Made by a program: the position numbers and the translations under genes
Notes under the pieces: generated by a model
What the model was told of the DNA's origin: nothing
What the model saw: only the letters and a program-made list of their open reading frames with translations
Database searches by the model: none
Origin: Collinsella sp. An7
GTDB lineage: Bacteria > Actinomycetota > Coriobacteriia > Coriobacteriales > Coriobacteriaceae
Reading direction: 5' to 3'
Assembly: GCF_002159335.1 (NCBI RefSeq)
Contig: NZ_NFHP01000002.1
Location: 62,001-126,000 of the forward strand
DNA length: 64,000 nucleotides
Shown: piece by piece, positions 9,031-17,015 of the stretch
Position numbering within the stretch: position 1 is the stretch's first letter
How the letters are laid out: the number at the start of each line of letters is the position of its first letter

Positions 9031-9986
9031 GCGCGCACCTCCCCGGGAGCCGCCGAGCCCGACGCTCCGCATACGGCGACCGGCGCCGCATCTGCCGCCG
9101 CCTCGATCTTGGCCTGCGCCGCGGCGAGCGCATCCTGGTCGACATCGTCTGCACCCGCCCGTGCGCGCACCGTGCGCACGAAGTTCCGCAGGATGTCGAG
9201 GCCACGCCCGGAGCTCTTCTCGGGGTGGAACTGGCAGCCGAACACGTTGCCGCACGCCACGATGCTCGCAAAGCTCCGTGTGTAGTGCGTCCGCGCCGCC
9301 ACGACGGCAGGGTCCACGTCGTCGTCGAGCGCGTAGGAGTGGGTGAAGTACATGTTCGCCCCCTCGGGGAATCCCTCGATGAGGGGGCACGACGCGCCGA
9401 CGGCGGTGGGATGCACCTGGTCCCAGCCCACATGCGGCACCTTGAGGCGGCTCCCGTCGAGGCGCACGCAGCTGCCCTTGAGGATACCAAGGCCGCGCAC
9501 CCAGCGCTTGCCCTCGGCCTCGAAGACCGTACCCGGAGTCAGACCGGAGCCGTACGCATCGGCGAGCTCAGCCTCTGGCACGCACGGCGCATCCGCCGGC
9601 ACGCCCTCGTCGCCCCGCTCAAAGAGCAATTGCTGGCCAAGACAAATCCCTAAGAAGGGCACCCCGACGGCAATTGCGTCGGCCACCGCTGCCGCCTCGC
9701 CGCTCTGGGCCATGAAGTCGATGGCGTCGTAGAACGAGCCCACGCCCGGCAGCACCACACCCGCAGCTCCGCGGATAGCGTCCACGTCGTCCGAACTCGA
9801 CACCTCGACGGCGCCCGCATGGGAGAGCCCCTGGATCACGCTCGAGAGGTTGCCCTTGTGATAATCCACGACCACGATCGGTGCGCGCCAGGCCCGCCAC
9901 GCAGCTGCCTCGGCATCGCTCAGGTTAACGACCGGCACCGTGCACGAAATCGTCGCAGTGGCATCTGCCACGTTGCTTGCCGTCAT
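9027..9986 (-). CDS. hisH: Imidazole glycerol phosphate synthase, glutaminase subunit (enlarged)
   Basis: 319 residues against about 200 for ordinary HisH. The class I glutamine amidotransferase triad is intact: Cys115 in GICLGQQL, His254 and Glu256 in CQFHPEKSS; the oxyanion loop PGVGSFYDA is also present. Extra material sits in three places: about 36 residues before IVVVDYHKGN, about 35 between ERGDEG and LGILKGSC, and an Ala/Asp-rich tail of about 45. The start at 9986 is supported by ggggg just upstream; a still longer frame to 10058 runs into a dispersed repeat and is not preferred. It works with HisF. Confidence 0.92.
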   Translation of the reverse strand: MTASNVADATATISCTVPVVNLSDAEAAAWRAWRAPIVVVDYHKGNLSSVIQGLSHAGAVEVSSSDDVDAIRGAAGVVLPGVGSFYDAIDFMAQSGEAAAVADAIAVGVPFLGICLGQQLLFERGDEGVPADAPCVPEAELADAYGSGLTPGTVFEAEGKRWVRGLGILKGSCVRLDGSRLKVPHVGWDQVHPTAVGASCPLIEGFPEGANMYFTHSYALDDDVDPAVVAARTHYTRSFASIVACGNVFGCQFHPEKSSGRGLDILRNFVRTVRARAGADDVDQDALAAAQAKIEAAADAAPVAVCGASGSAAPGEVRA

Positions 9987-10036
9987 AGCGTCCCCCTTCC
10001 AACATATAAAACAGTCAGCCTGCCCGCCGGTCCCGC

Positions 10037-10076
10037 GAAAATGGTGCAAACGGAACACGTCCCCAAACGACCCATT
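10037..10076. repeat. Single copy of a dispersed repeat (half of the 22531 palindrome)
   Basis: The stretch from aaaatggtgcaaacgg to gacccattt matches one arm of the 73-bp palindrome at 22531-22603 and the copy at 40393-40430. It lies in the 126-bp gap between hisH and hisB and carries no gene. Confidence 0.75.
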
Positions 10077-10112
10077 TCAGGTCGGCGAGGCGTGCCACGG
10101 TGCGCCTCGCAG

Positions 10113-10826
10113 CTAGAGGGCGCCCTTGGTGGAAGGCACACCCTCCACCCGCGGGTCCAGCTCGCAGGCAAAGCGCATCGCCCGGCCGACCGCCTTAAAC
10201 GCCGCCTCGATGATGTGATGCGAGTTGCCGCCGGCGAGCTCGCGCACGTGCAGAGTCACCCCCGCGTCGCGCGCAAAGGCATAGAAGAACTCCACCGCAA
10301 GCTCAGTGTCAAAATCCCCCACGCGCTCGGTGGGCAGCGGCAGCTCGCAGTACGCCTGACCGCGGCCCGAGATGTCCACGGCGGCCATCACGAGCGTCTC
10401 GTCCATGGGGATGGCCACGTTGGCAAAGCGCGTGATGCCCGCCTTGGCACCGAGCGCCTGGGCAAACGTCTGGCCGAGCACGATGCCCGTGTCCTCAACG
10501 GTATGGTGCGCATCGACCTCGGTATCGCCCGTCGCGTCGATCTTGAGGTCAAAGAGCCCGTGCCGCCCAAAGGCGTTCATCATGTGATCGAAGAACGGCA
10601 CGCCCGTCTTGATGTCGCAGGTACCCGAGCCGTCGAGCCCGAGCGTGATGGAGATGTCCGTCTCGCCGGTGGTGCGGCGCACACTCGCGGTGCGCGGCGC
10701 GTCGGCCGTGAGACCCGACCCCTTAAAGAGCGAGGTCAGGCCCGAGCTCTGGCGCGCATCCACCTCCGAGACGGTTGCGGCCGAGGTCTCGGCGAGGGTC
10801 TTAGGCTGCTTACGGTAAACAGTCAT
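10113..10826 (-). CDS. hisB: Imidazoleglycerol-phosphate dehydratase
   Basis: 237 residues. Single-function dehydratase (no phosphatase domain). The manganese-binding HHTVED occurs at 107-112 and a second His pair in GNSHHIIEAAFKA near 206. The first 45 residues are an extension relative to the typical 195-residue enzyme, but RRTTGETDI shows where the conserved domain begins. The start overlaps the hisC stop (ATGA). Confidence 0.95.
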   Translation of the reverse strand: MTVYRKQPKTLAETSAATVSEVDARQSSGLTSLFKGSGLTADAPRTASVRRTTGETDISITLGLDGSGTCDIKTGVPFFDHMMNAFGRHGLFDLKIDATGDTEVDAHHTVEDTGIVLGQTFAQALGAKAGITRFANVAIPMDETLVMAAVDISGRGQAYCELPLPTERVGDFDTELAVEFFYAFARDAGVTLHVRELAGGNSHHIIEAAFKAVGRAMRFACELDPRVEGVPSTKGAL

Positions 10827-11929
10827 CGGGTTTCCCCTTTCACAAGGTCGGTGAGGGCGCGAAGCACCGCGTCGTTCTCCTCGGGCGTGCCCACCGTAAT
10901 GCGGAGGCATCCCGCGAGCCCCGGCGCGGCGGAGAAATCGCGTACGAGGATATCGTAGTCGTCACGGAGCCGACGGCGGATCTCGGCGGCCCCGGGCAAC
11001 CGCACGAGCAGAAAATTGCCCTCACTCGGCCACACCACAGCGCCGATCGCCCCGGCGGTAAGCCCCTCAAGACCGGCGAGCATCCGGGCGCGCTCGGCGC
11101 GGATCTTCTCCACCACCGGCGCAAAAGCCGCGCGCTCGCGGATGGCAACGAGCCCCGCCGCCTGGGTGAGCACGTTTACCGAGTAGATCTGGCGCACCGC
11201 GGCAAAAACGTCAATCACGTCCGCGGTGGCGAGCACGTACCCGCAGCGGATGCCCGCCTCGCCAAACGCCTTGGAGAGCGTGTGCAAGATCACGAGGTTG
11301 GGGCAGCGCTCGAGCAGCGGCTGCACCGACGCCCCCGGCCGGGCGAACTCGATGTAGGCCTCGTCCACCATCACAAGCCCGCGGCACGCCGCGCAGAGGC
11401 GCTCGGCAAACTCGGGCGCGATGAGGTTTCCCGTGGGGTTATTGGGCGAGGTCACGATCACCAGATCCGCCTCGGCAGCCGCGGCGAGCGCCTCGTCCTC
11501 CGGTATCTCAAAGGTTGCAGGGTCGCGCCAGACGTTTACCACGGCGGTCTCGGTCATCTGAGCAAAGAGCTCGTACTCCGAGAACGCCGGTGGCAGGTTG
11601 AGGAGCGTGCGCCCCGCCCCGCCAAAGGCAAAGAGGAAGTTGAACAGGAGCTCGTCTCCGCCGTTGCCCACGCAGACCTGACGCGGCTCCACCCCATGGC
11701 GCTCGGCGATGGCCGCCCTGAGCTCGCCCGACATGGGATCGGGGTAGCGGTTGAGCGGCGTTGCGGCGAGCGCCCGATCGAGCTCCGCGCGCACGGCCGC
11801 GGGCATGGGGTAGGTGTTCTCGTTGGCCGAAAGGTTGATGCGCGTGGGCGTAAAGGCCGGGTCGTACGGCTCAAAGTCGGCAAGGCGCGGCTGCACGAGC
11901 GCGCGCATGCGGTCGGAGAGCGCGGCCAT
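10823..11929 (-). CDS. hisC: Histidinol-phosphate aminotransferase
   Basis: 368 residues. PLP-dependent class I/II aminotransferase. Visible are LSANENTYPMP, CVGNGGDELL, SPNNPTGNLI, VDEAYIEFA and HTLSKAFGEAGIRCGY, in which the Lys of SKAF binds PLP. It transfers an amino group from glutamate to imidazole-acetol phosphate. The ATG at 11929 is one base past the hisD stop; the upstream open frame belongs to hisD in another frame. Confidence 0.95.
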   Translation of the reverse strand: MAALSDRMRALVQPRLADFEPYDPAFTPTRINLSANENTYPMPAAVRAELDRALAATPLNRYPDPMSGELRAAIAERHGVEPRQVCVGNGGDELLFNFLFAFGGAGRTLLNLPPAFSEYELFAQMTETAVVNVWRDPATFEIPEDEALAAAAEADLVIVTSPNNPTGNLIAPEFAERLCAACRGLVMVDEAYIEFARPGASVQPLLERCPNLVILHTLSKAFGEAGIRCGYVLATADVIDVFAAVRQIYSVNVLTQAAGLVAIRERAAFAPVVEKIRAERARMLAGLEGLTAGAIGAVVWPSEGNFLLVRLPGAAEIRRRLRDDYDILVRDFSAAPGLAGCLRITVGTPEENDAVLRALTDLVKGETR

Positions 11930-11930
11930 G

Positions 11931-13367
11931 CTAGGCCTCCCCGCCGGCAGCGGGCGCGGCGGCCCCACCGACACCCTCGGCGCAGGTCTCGGCCACATCG
12001 CCCGGCCAGGCCACCGCGGTAAGGTCGGCCGACGCCAGCGCCTCGGCCGAGACCGCCTCCGGCCCCTCCTCGAGCATGCGGCGCCTGAGCCCCGCCGAGA
12101 GCGCGTGCGCCCAGAGGCCCTCGGCCTCGGCCAGGCGCTGCGTGGCGGGCGCATCGGCCAGCAGGCCCTCGGGCGTGTAGCAGACCACCGACGACTTCTT
12201 TTGGAAGTGCTCTACCGAAAGCGGGCTCGAGAAGAGCGCCGTCCCGCCCGTGGGCAGCGTGTGGTTGGGCCCGGCCACGTAGTCGCCGAGCGGCTCGGAG
12301 CTCCAGGCGCCCACAAAGATGGCGCCGGCGTTGCGGATGGAGCCGAGGAGCCCGAGCGCATCGGCGCAGTGGAGCTCCAGATGCTCGGGAGCGATCGTGT
12401 TGACGGCGTCCACCGCAGCGGCGCGGTCGGCCGCGACCACGATCACGCCCTCGTTATCGAGCGAGGTGCGGGTGATCTCGGCTCGCGGGCTCTGTGCCAC
12501 GAGCGTCTCGATGCCGCGCTCAACGGCCTCGGCAAAGGCGGCATCCTCCGTTACGAGGTAGCACGCGGCGAGCGGGTCGTGCTCGGCCTGGGCCATCAGG
12601 TCGGCCGCGACCACCATGGGCTCGGCCGTGGCATCGGCGAGTACACAGACCTCGGAGGGGCCGGCGACCATGTCGATCCCCACATCGCCCGAGACGAGTT
12701 GCTTGGCCGCCGCCACGTAGGCGTTGCCCGGCCCGGTGATGACGTCGACCCGCGGGATGGACTCGGTGCCGTAGGCGAGCGCCGCCACGGCCTGCGCGCC
12801 GCCCACGAGGTAGACCTCGTCCACGCCGGCGAGCTTGGCCGCCGCGAGCGTGTAGGGCGAGATGGCGGGCTCGCCGGGGGCGGCCTCGCGCTGGGGCGGT
12901 GTGACCATGACGACCCGCTCCACGCCCGCAACCTTGGCGGGGATGGCGTTCATGAGCACCGTGGAGGGGTACTGGGCGCGCCCGCCGGGCACGTAGATGC
13001 CGGCGGCGGCCACGGGCGTGACCTTGACGCCGAGGAGCGTCCCGTCCGCGCGCGTGGTAAACCAGCTCTGGGTGAGCTCGCGCTCATGGAAGGCGCGGAT
13101 CTGCGCCGCCGCCTTCTCGAGCGAGGCCACAAACGCCGGGTCAAGCCCGTCGAGCGCGCGGTCGAGCACCTCATCGGGCAGACGGAAGCACGCAGGCTCC
13201 ACCCCGTCAAACTCGAGCGAGAGCGCCCGCAGCGCCGCGTCGCCCTCTCCGCGCACGCGCGCCACGATATCGCGCGCCGCCTCCACGATCTTAGTGGGCA
13301 GCACGCCCTCGCGCGTGAGCTGCCGCGCGTCCAGCCGCTCACCACTCGCCAGTTGAATGGTCTTCAT
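11931..13367 (-). CDS. hisD: Histidinol dehydrogenase
   Basis: 478 residues. First gene of the operon; it oxidises histidinol to histidine in two NAD-dependent steps. GIYVPGGRAQYPSTVLMNAIPA, VDVITGPGNAYVAAAKQLV, DMVAGPSEVCVLAD and APEHLELHC are all HisD landmarks, the last containing the catalytic Glu-His pair. An Ala/Glu-rich C-terminal tail of about 40 residues exceeds the usual length of about 430. The 50 bp upstream carries gagagg before the ATG and a weak promoter-like pair; there is no room for a T-box or long leader. Confidence 0.96.
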   Translation of the reverse strand: MKTIQLASGERLDARQLTREGVLPTKIVEAARDIVARVRGEGDAALRALSLEFDGVEPACFRLPDEVLDRALDGLDPAFVASLEKAAAQIRAFHERELTQSWFTTRADGTLLGVKVTPVAAAGIYVPGGRAQYPSTVLMNAIPAKVAGVERVVMVTPPQREAAPGEPAISPYTLAAAKLAGVDEVYLVGGAQAVAALAYGTESIPRVDVITGPGNAYVAAAKQLVSGDVGIDMVAGPSEVCVLADATAEPMVVAADLMAQAEHDPLAACYLVTEDAAFAEAVERGIETLVAQSPRAEITRTSLDNEGVIVVAADRAAAVDAVNTIAPEHLELHCADALGLLGSIRNAGAIFVGAWSSEPLGDYVAGPNHTLPTGGTALFSSPLSVEHFQKKSSVVCYTPEGLLADAPATQRLAEAEGLWAHALSAGLRRRMLEEGPEAVSAEALASADLTAVAWPGDVAETCAEGVGGAAAPAAGGEA

Positions 13368-13480
13368 AGCCTCTCCTCGGTCTGGAGTAAATTCAAGTCA
13401 TTAGCTCGTCTACTTTAGCATGGTAAAGCGTCTGCGACAAACCGGTAACAAAGCGGTGACGAACACCCCGCCGCGGTGGC

Positions 13481-13517
13481 AAAAGGCGGCCGGGCACATG
13501 CTCACCCCGGCCGCCTC
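13481..13517 (-). terminator. Rho-independent terminator of the amino-acid ABC operon
   Basis: On the minus strand, aggcggccggg pairs with cccggccgcct and is followed by TTTT. It lies about 40 bp after the ATPase stop and separates this operon from hisD. Confidence 0.8.
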
Positions 13518-13557
13518 CCGTCGCCTCAAGTTGTCTCTCGCCTCCGCCGAGCGCTCG

Positions 13558-14367
13558 CTACAGCTGACCGATGAAGGCCCGCGTGCGCTCGTTCTTGGGG
13601 TTGCCAAAGATCTGCTCGGGCGAACCCTCCTCCACGATCACGCCACCCTCCATAAAGACCACGCGGTCGGCCACATCGCGGGCAAAGCCCATCTCGTGCG
13701 TTACCACCACCATCGTCATGCCGCCCTGGGCGAGCTCGCGCATGACGTCGAGCACGCCGCGCACGAGCTCGGGGTCGAGGGCGGAGGTCGCCTCGTCGAA
13801 GAGCATCACGTGCGGGTCCATGGCGAGCGCCCGCGCGATGGCGACGCGCTGCTGCTGGCCGCCGGAGAGCTCGGAGGGGTAGTGGTCCGCACGGTCGGCA
13901 AGACCCACGCGGTCGAGCTGCTCGCGGGCAACGCGCTCGGCCTCTTCGCGGCTGCGGTGCAGCACCTTCATCTGCGCGAGCATCACGTTGTGCAGCGCAT
14001 CCTTGTGCGGAAAGAGGTTGAACTGCTGAAACACCATCCCCATGCGCTCGCGCACCTTGTTGATGTTGACCTTGGGCGAGGTGATGTCCTCGCCCTCAAA
14101 GAGGATCTGGCCGCTCGTGGGCTCCTCTAGGCGGTTAAGGCACCTGAGCAGCGTCGACTTGCCCGAGCCTGAGGGCCCGAGCATCACCACGACTTCGCCG
14201 CGGTGGATGTCGAGCGAGATGCCCTTGAGGACGTCGAGCTCGCCAAAACTCTTGTGCAGGTCGCGGATGGAAATGATGACGTCGTCTGTCGCGCCCGAGC
14301 CCGCCTGCGGGGTCGCCGCCGCGCCCGCCGTCTCGGCCGTTGCGGCCGCGCTGTGTGTATCGGTCAT
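13558..14367 (-). CDS. Polar amino-acid ABC transporter, ATP-binding protein (GlnQ/ArtP type)
   Basis: 269 residues. Walker [10 protein letters not shown] near residue 63, Q-loop in [13 protein letters not shown], signature [15 protein letters not shown], Walker [15 protein letters not shown] and switch [14 protein letters not shown]. The MGMVFQ...[10 protein letters not shown] pattern is characteristic of polar amino-acid importers. An Ala/Thr-rich N-terminal extension of about 28 residues precedes the domain. It is encoded 41 bp after the permease and completes a three-gene importer with the permease and binding protein. Confidence 0.95.
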   Translation of the reverse strand: MTDTHSAAATAETAGAAATPQAGSGATDDVIISIRDLHKSFGELDVLKGISLDIHRGEVVVMLGPSGSGKSTLLRCLNRLEEPTSGQILFEGEDITSPKVNINKVRERMGMVFQQFNLFPHKDALHNVMLAQMKVLHRSREEAERVAREQLDRVGLADRADHYPSELSGGQQQRVAIARALAMDPHVMLFDEATSALDPELVRGVLDVMRELAQGGMTMVVVTHEMGFARDVADRVVFMEGGVIVEEGSPEQIFGNPKNERTRAFIGQL

Positions 14368-14408
14368 GGGAGTCCTCCCCTGTCTGCTCGTAAATCTGCC
14401 CGCCTGCG

Positions 14409-15740
14409 TTACGCCGCCGCACGTGCCTTGCGCCGACGCCGCTTGCCGCCGAGCGCGCGCTGCTCCAGATGGTGCGTAACCTTAGAGAGCGGCAGGGTGA
14501 TCACCAGATAGAACACCGCCGCCACGATGTAGGGCGTGATCGAGCCCGTCGAGGCCACGATGGTGCGCGCGTACATCACGAGCTCCATGACGCCCACGGC
14601 CGCAAGGAGCGACGTGTCCTTGTAGAGCGTGATGAACTCGCTCGTCAGGTTGGGGATCACCAGACGGAACATCTGCGGCAGCACGACGTTCAGCATGGTC
14701 TGCGTGCTCGTCATGCCTAGCGAGCGCGCCGCCTCGGTCTGCCCCTTGTTGATGGCGAGGATGCCCGCGCGGAAGATCTCGCACATGTAGGCGCCCGAGT
14801 TGAGCGTCATCACGATCACGCCGAGCGGGAAGTTGGGAATCTGGATCCCCGCGAGCGGAAGGCCAAAGAACGCCACGTAAATCTGGAGGAAGAGCGGGGT
14901 GCCGCGCATGAGGTTCACGTAGGTGGTGGCAATGCCGCGCCACACCACAAACTTGGACATGCGCATGAGCGCGAGCACGAGTGCCACGGGGATGGCCAGC
15001 GGAAAGGCCAGCGCCACGATGGCCACCGACATAAAGAAGCCGTTGAGCACCACGGGGAAGCTCGTAACGAGGATCGTGGGGTCGAGGAAGAGGTGGAGGA
15101 AGCGGTTGGCGTTCCACGCCTGCACCCACGGCTGCTGCTCGAGCCACTGCGAGAGCGCCTCGGTGGGCGAGATGCCCTGGACGGGGATCACGGGGATACC
15201 CTCGACATCATGCTCGTCGCCGTCTGCGAGGCGGTAGCTCGCCTCAACCTGCATGTCGCCGCCCGCCTGCGGGAAGTACACCCCGTAGACGATGATGTTG
15301 AGGTTGCCCGCCTCATCGAGCGGCTCGTCAAAGGTGAGGATGATGTTCTGGCCCTTGACGTCGAGGTCGTAGGCAACGTCGTTGCGCGTCATGAGGTCGG
15401 GGCCCGTGAGGAGCGTGACCGCAAGGTCCTCGGTCTCAAAGGTGGTGTCGGGCGGAATGGTGAGCGTGAGCGCGCTCACGCCCTCGCCCTCCTCGATCGA
15501 GGCCTCAAAGGTGATGCGCGACTGCGTGGCGCCCTGGATAACGGTCTTGTCGTCGGTAGAGTTGGGACGACCGGTGCAGCGCACGATGTCCATGGCGAGC
15601 GCCTGCCGGGGAGCGGCAAACGCGCCAAGACAGGCCGTTAGGCAAAGCGCGATCGCGATGAACGCCAGAGATAGACGGCGCACACCGCGGGGGGAATGGA
15701 TGCTCGGAATGGTCACGGAGGGGCCTCGCTTCCTCAACAC
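14409..15740 (-). CDS. Polar amino-acid ABC transporter permease with extracytoplasmic N-terminal domain
   Basis: About 443 residues, roughly twice the usual 220 for a HisM/GlnP permease. A signal-like hydrophobic segment (about 22-45) is followed by an exported domain of about 150 residues rich in beta-strand patterns ([21 protein letters not shown]), then the permease core from about residue 205 with several membrane segments. The EAA motif reads [21 protein letters not shown]. The exported domain is not a known solute-binding lobe that I can recognise. The start is uncertain: GTG at 15740 (agaagg upstream, inside a hairpin) or GTG at 15716 (gagg upstream). Confidence 0.85.
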   Translation of the reverse strand: MLRKRGPSVTIPSIHSPRGVRRLSLAFIAIALCLTACLGAFAAPRQALAMDIVRCTGRPNSTDDKTVIQGATQSRITFEASIEEGEGVSALTLTIPPDTTFETEDLAVTLLTGPDLMTRNDVAYDLDVKGQNIILTFDEPLDEAGNLNIIVYGVYFPQAGGDMQVEASYRLADGDEHDVEGIPVIPVQGISPTEALSQWLEQQPWVQAWNANRFLHLFLDPTILVTSFPVVLNGFFMSVAIVALAFPLAIPVALVLALMRMSKFVVWRGIATTYVNLMRGTPLFLQIYVAFFGLPLAGIQIPNFPLGVIVMTLNSGAYMCEIFRAGILAINKGQTEAARSLGMTSTQTMLNVVLPQMFRLVIPNLTSEFITLYKDTSLLAAVGVMELVMYARTIVASTGSITPYIVAAVFYLVITLPLSKVTHHLEQRALGGKRRRRKARAAA

Positions 15741-15778
15741 GCACGGCCCTTCTCCCGCTCACGGAAGAAGGGCCGCTG
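15741..15778 (-). other. Intercistronic hairpin between binding protein and permease
   Basis: An inverted repeat of about 12 bp (gcggcccttct with agaagggccgtgc on the minus strand) stands directly after the binding-protein gene, without a T-run. This is the usual place for an attenuating or stabilising structure that lets the binding protein be made in excess. Confidence 0.6.
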
Positions 15779-15806
15779 GAGCGTTCGTATGTGCTAACGA
15801 TACCGC

Positions 15807-16652
15807 TTAACCCATGTTCTTGGCGATAAGCTCGTCCAGGGTGCCGTCTTCCTGCAGGTTGGCGATCGCGTCGTTGATCTTGGCCAGCAGCTCGGGGTTA
15901 TCCTTAGAGACGGCGATGGCGTACTCCTCGCCGGTGGCCGAGGTGTAGACGGTGTGCAGGTCGGTGTAGGCGCCGGAGAGCATCTGGCTCACCACGGCGC
16001 TGTTGCCGCACACAGCCACAGCCTGGCCGGAGTTGACCGCAGCGAAGGCGTCGGTGAAGTTGGGGAACGAGACGAGCTCGGCGTTGGGGAAGTTCTCCGC
16101 CGCAAAGCTCTCGCCGGTGGAACCGCTCTGGACGGCGATCTTGACGCCCTCCTGGTTGAGCGCCTCGGCGGCGTTGTCCTCGGTGATGTCGGCGTTGTCG
16201 GCCATGACGGCGACCGCCTGGTTATCGACGTAGTACGGCTCGGAGAAGTCGACCTGGTCCTCGCGCTCCGGGGTGATGGAGATGCCCGAGAGGCCCGCGT
16301 CGGCCTGGCCGCCGGCGACGATGGCCGGAATGATGCCGTCGAAGTCGATGTTGGTGTACTCGCACTCGAGGCCGAGCTCCTCGGCGATGGCGCGGCCGAG
16401 GTCCATGTCGAGGCCGACGTACTCGCCGTCCTCGAGGTTCTCGAACGGCGGGTAATCGGGCGAGGTGGCAAACGTGATGGTGCCATCGGTCATGGTGAAG
16501 CTACCGGTGGCCTGGTCGGTGGTGGCGGAACCGGCGGCGGAGCCGGTGCCCTCGGTTGCGGGAGCGCCGCCGCAGGCCGTGAGCCCGAGAGCGAGCGCGC
16601 AGGTGGCCGCGAGCGCGACCGGCGCCTTGAGTATTGCCTTGAAGTTCTTCAT
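15807..16652 (-). CDS. Polar amino-acid ABC transporter substrate-binding lipoprotein
   Basis: 281 residues. Signal peptide with lipobox LTACGG near residue 23, Ala/Thr/Ser linker, then a periplasmic-binding-protein type 2 domain: ITFATSPDYPPFENLEDGEYVGLDMDL, LSGISITPEREDQVDFSEPYY, KIAVQSGSTGESFA. These match the GlnH/ArtJ/HisJ family. The start at 16652 has ggaag seven bases upstream; longer readings cross the promoter region. It is the first gene of the importer operon, and the ArgR-like sites upstream suggest arginine or a related basic amino acid as ligand, which is inference. Confidence 0.92.
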   Translation of the reverse strand: MKNFKAILKAPVALAATCALALGLTACGGAPATEGTGSAAGSATTDQATGSFTMTDGTITFATSPDYPPFENLEDGEYVGLDMDLGRAIAEELGLECEYTNIDFDGIIPAIVAGGQADAGLSGISITPEREDQVDFSEPYYVDNQAVAVMADNADITEDNAAEALNQEGVKIAVQSGSTGESFAAENFPNAELVSFPNFTDAFAAVNSGQAVAVCGNSAVVSQMLSGAYTDLHTVYTSATGEEYAIAVSKDNPELLAKINDAIANLQEDGTLDELIAKNMG

Positions 16653-16695
16653 GAGGTCTTCCTTCCCTGTCCCCATTTGCAGTGGGCGCAAGTAC

Positions 16696-16767
16696 ATGCA
16701 ACTGATTTGCATAAACTTGCGTTGCTATGCACGTTAGTATGCACTTTTTGGCTTGTATATGCAAATG
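16696..16767 (-). promoter_or_regulatory. Promoter with ArgR-box-like TGCA repeats upstream of the amino-acid importer
   Basis: Plus-strand 16696-16712 is a 17-bp palindrome, atgcaactgatttgcat; 16726-16744 is a direct repeat, tatgcacgttagtatgcac; 16755-16767 adds a further atgcaa. The minus strand offers a promoter TTGCAT (16764-16759), 16-bp spacer, CATACT (16742-16737) embedded in these sites. Similar half-sites occur before argC (54995-55034). TTGCAT-type half-sites resemble actinobacterial ARG boxes, so ArgR control is proposed. Confidence 0.5.
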
Positions 16768-16930
16768 AAAGAGAAATGTTGCAGAAAGTTCGCACGTCTG
16801 AAACATAACCGACACGCTTGGGGTGCGCCGGGCGGGACACAGGGGCTGCGGCGCGTCACCATCCATGCCGAAACCCACCGGGGCCCGCACGTCCGCACCG
16901 CCGCTCGGCACGGCGTCCACCCCTTCAAAC

Positions 16931-16992
16931 ACAAAGAGGCCCCGAGGGCACACGGCCGCGCATCGCGCGCAACCGGGCACCATCGGGGCCTC
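16931..16992 (-). terminator. Terminator of aspS
   Basis: On the minus strand gaggccccga (16992-16983) pairs with tcggggcctc near 16945-16936, followed by a T-rich tttgtgttt. It begins about 25 bp after the aspS stop. The loop is long (about 36 nt) and itself GC-rich. Confidence 0.75.
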
Positions 16993-17015
16993 CCAAACGG
17001 CAAAAGCCGCACCCG

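Noticed and set aside
13368-13420. T-box or histidine attenuator before hisD
   Set aside because: Only about 50 bp of possible leader, no run of His codons and no T-box sequence.
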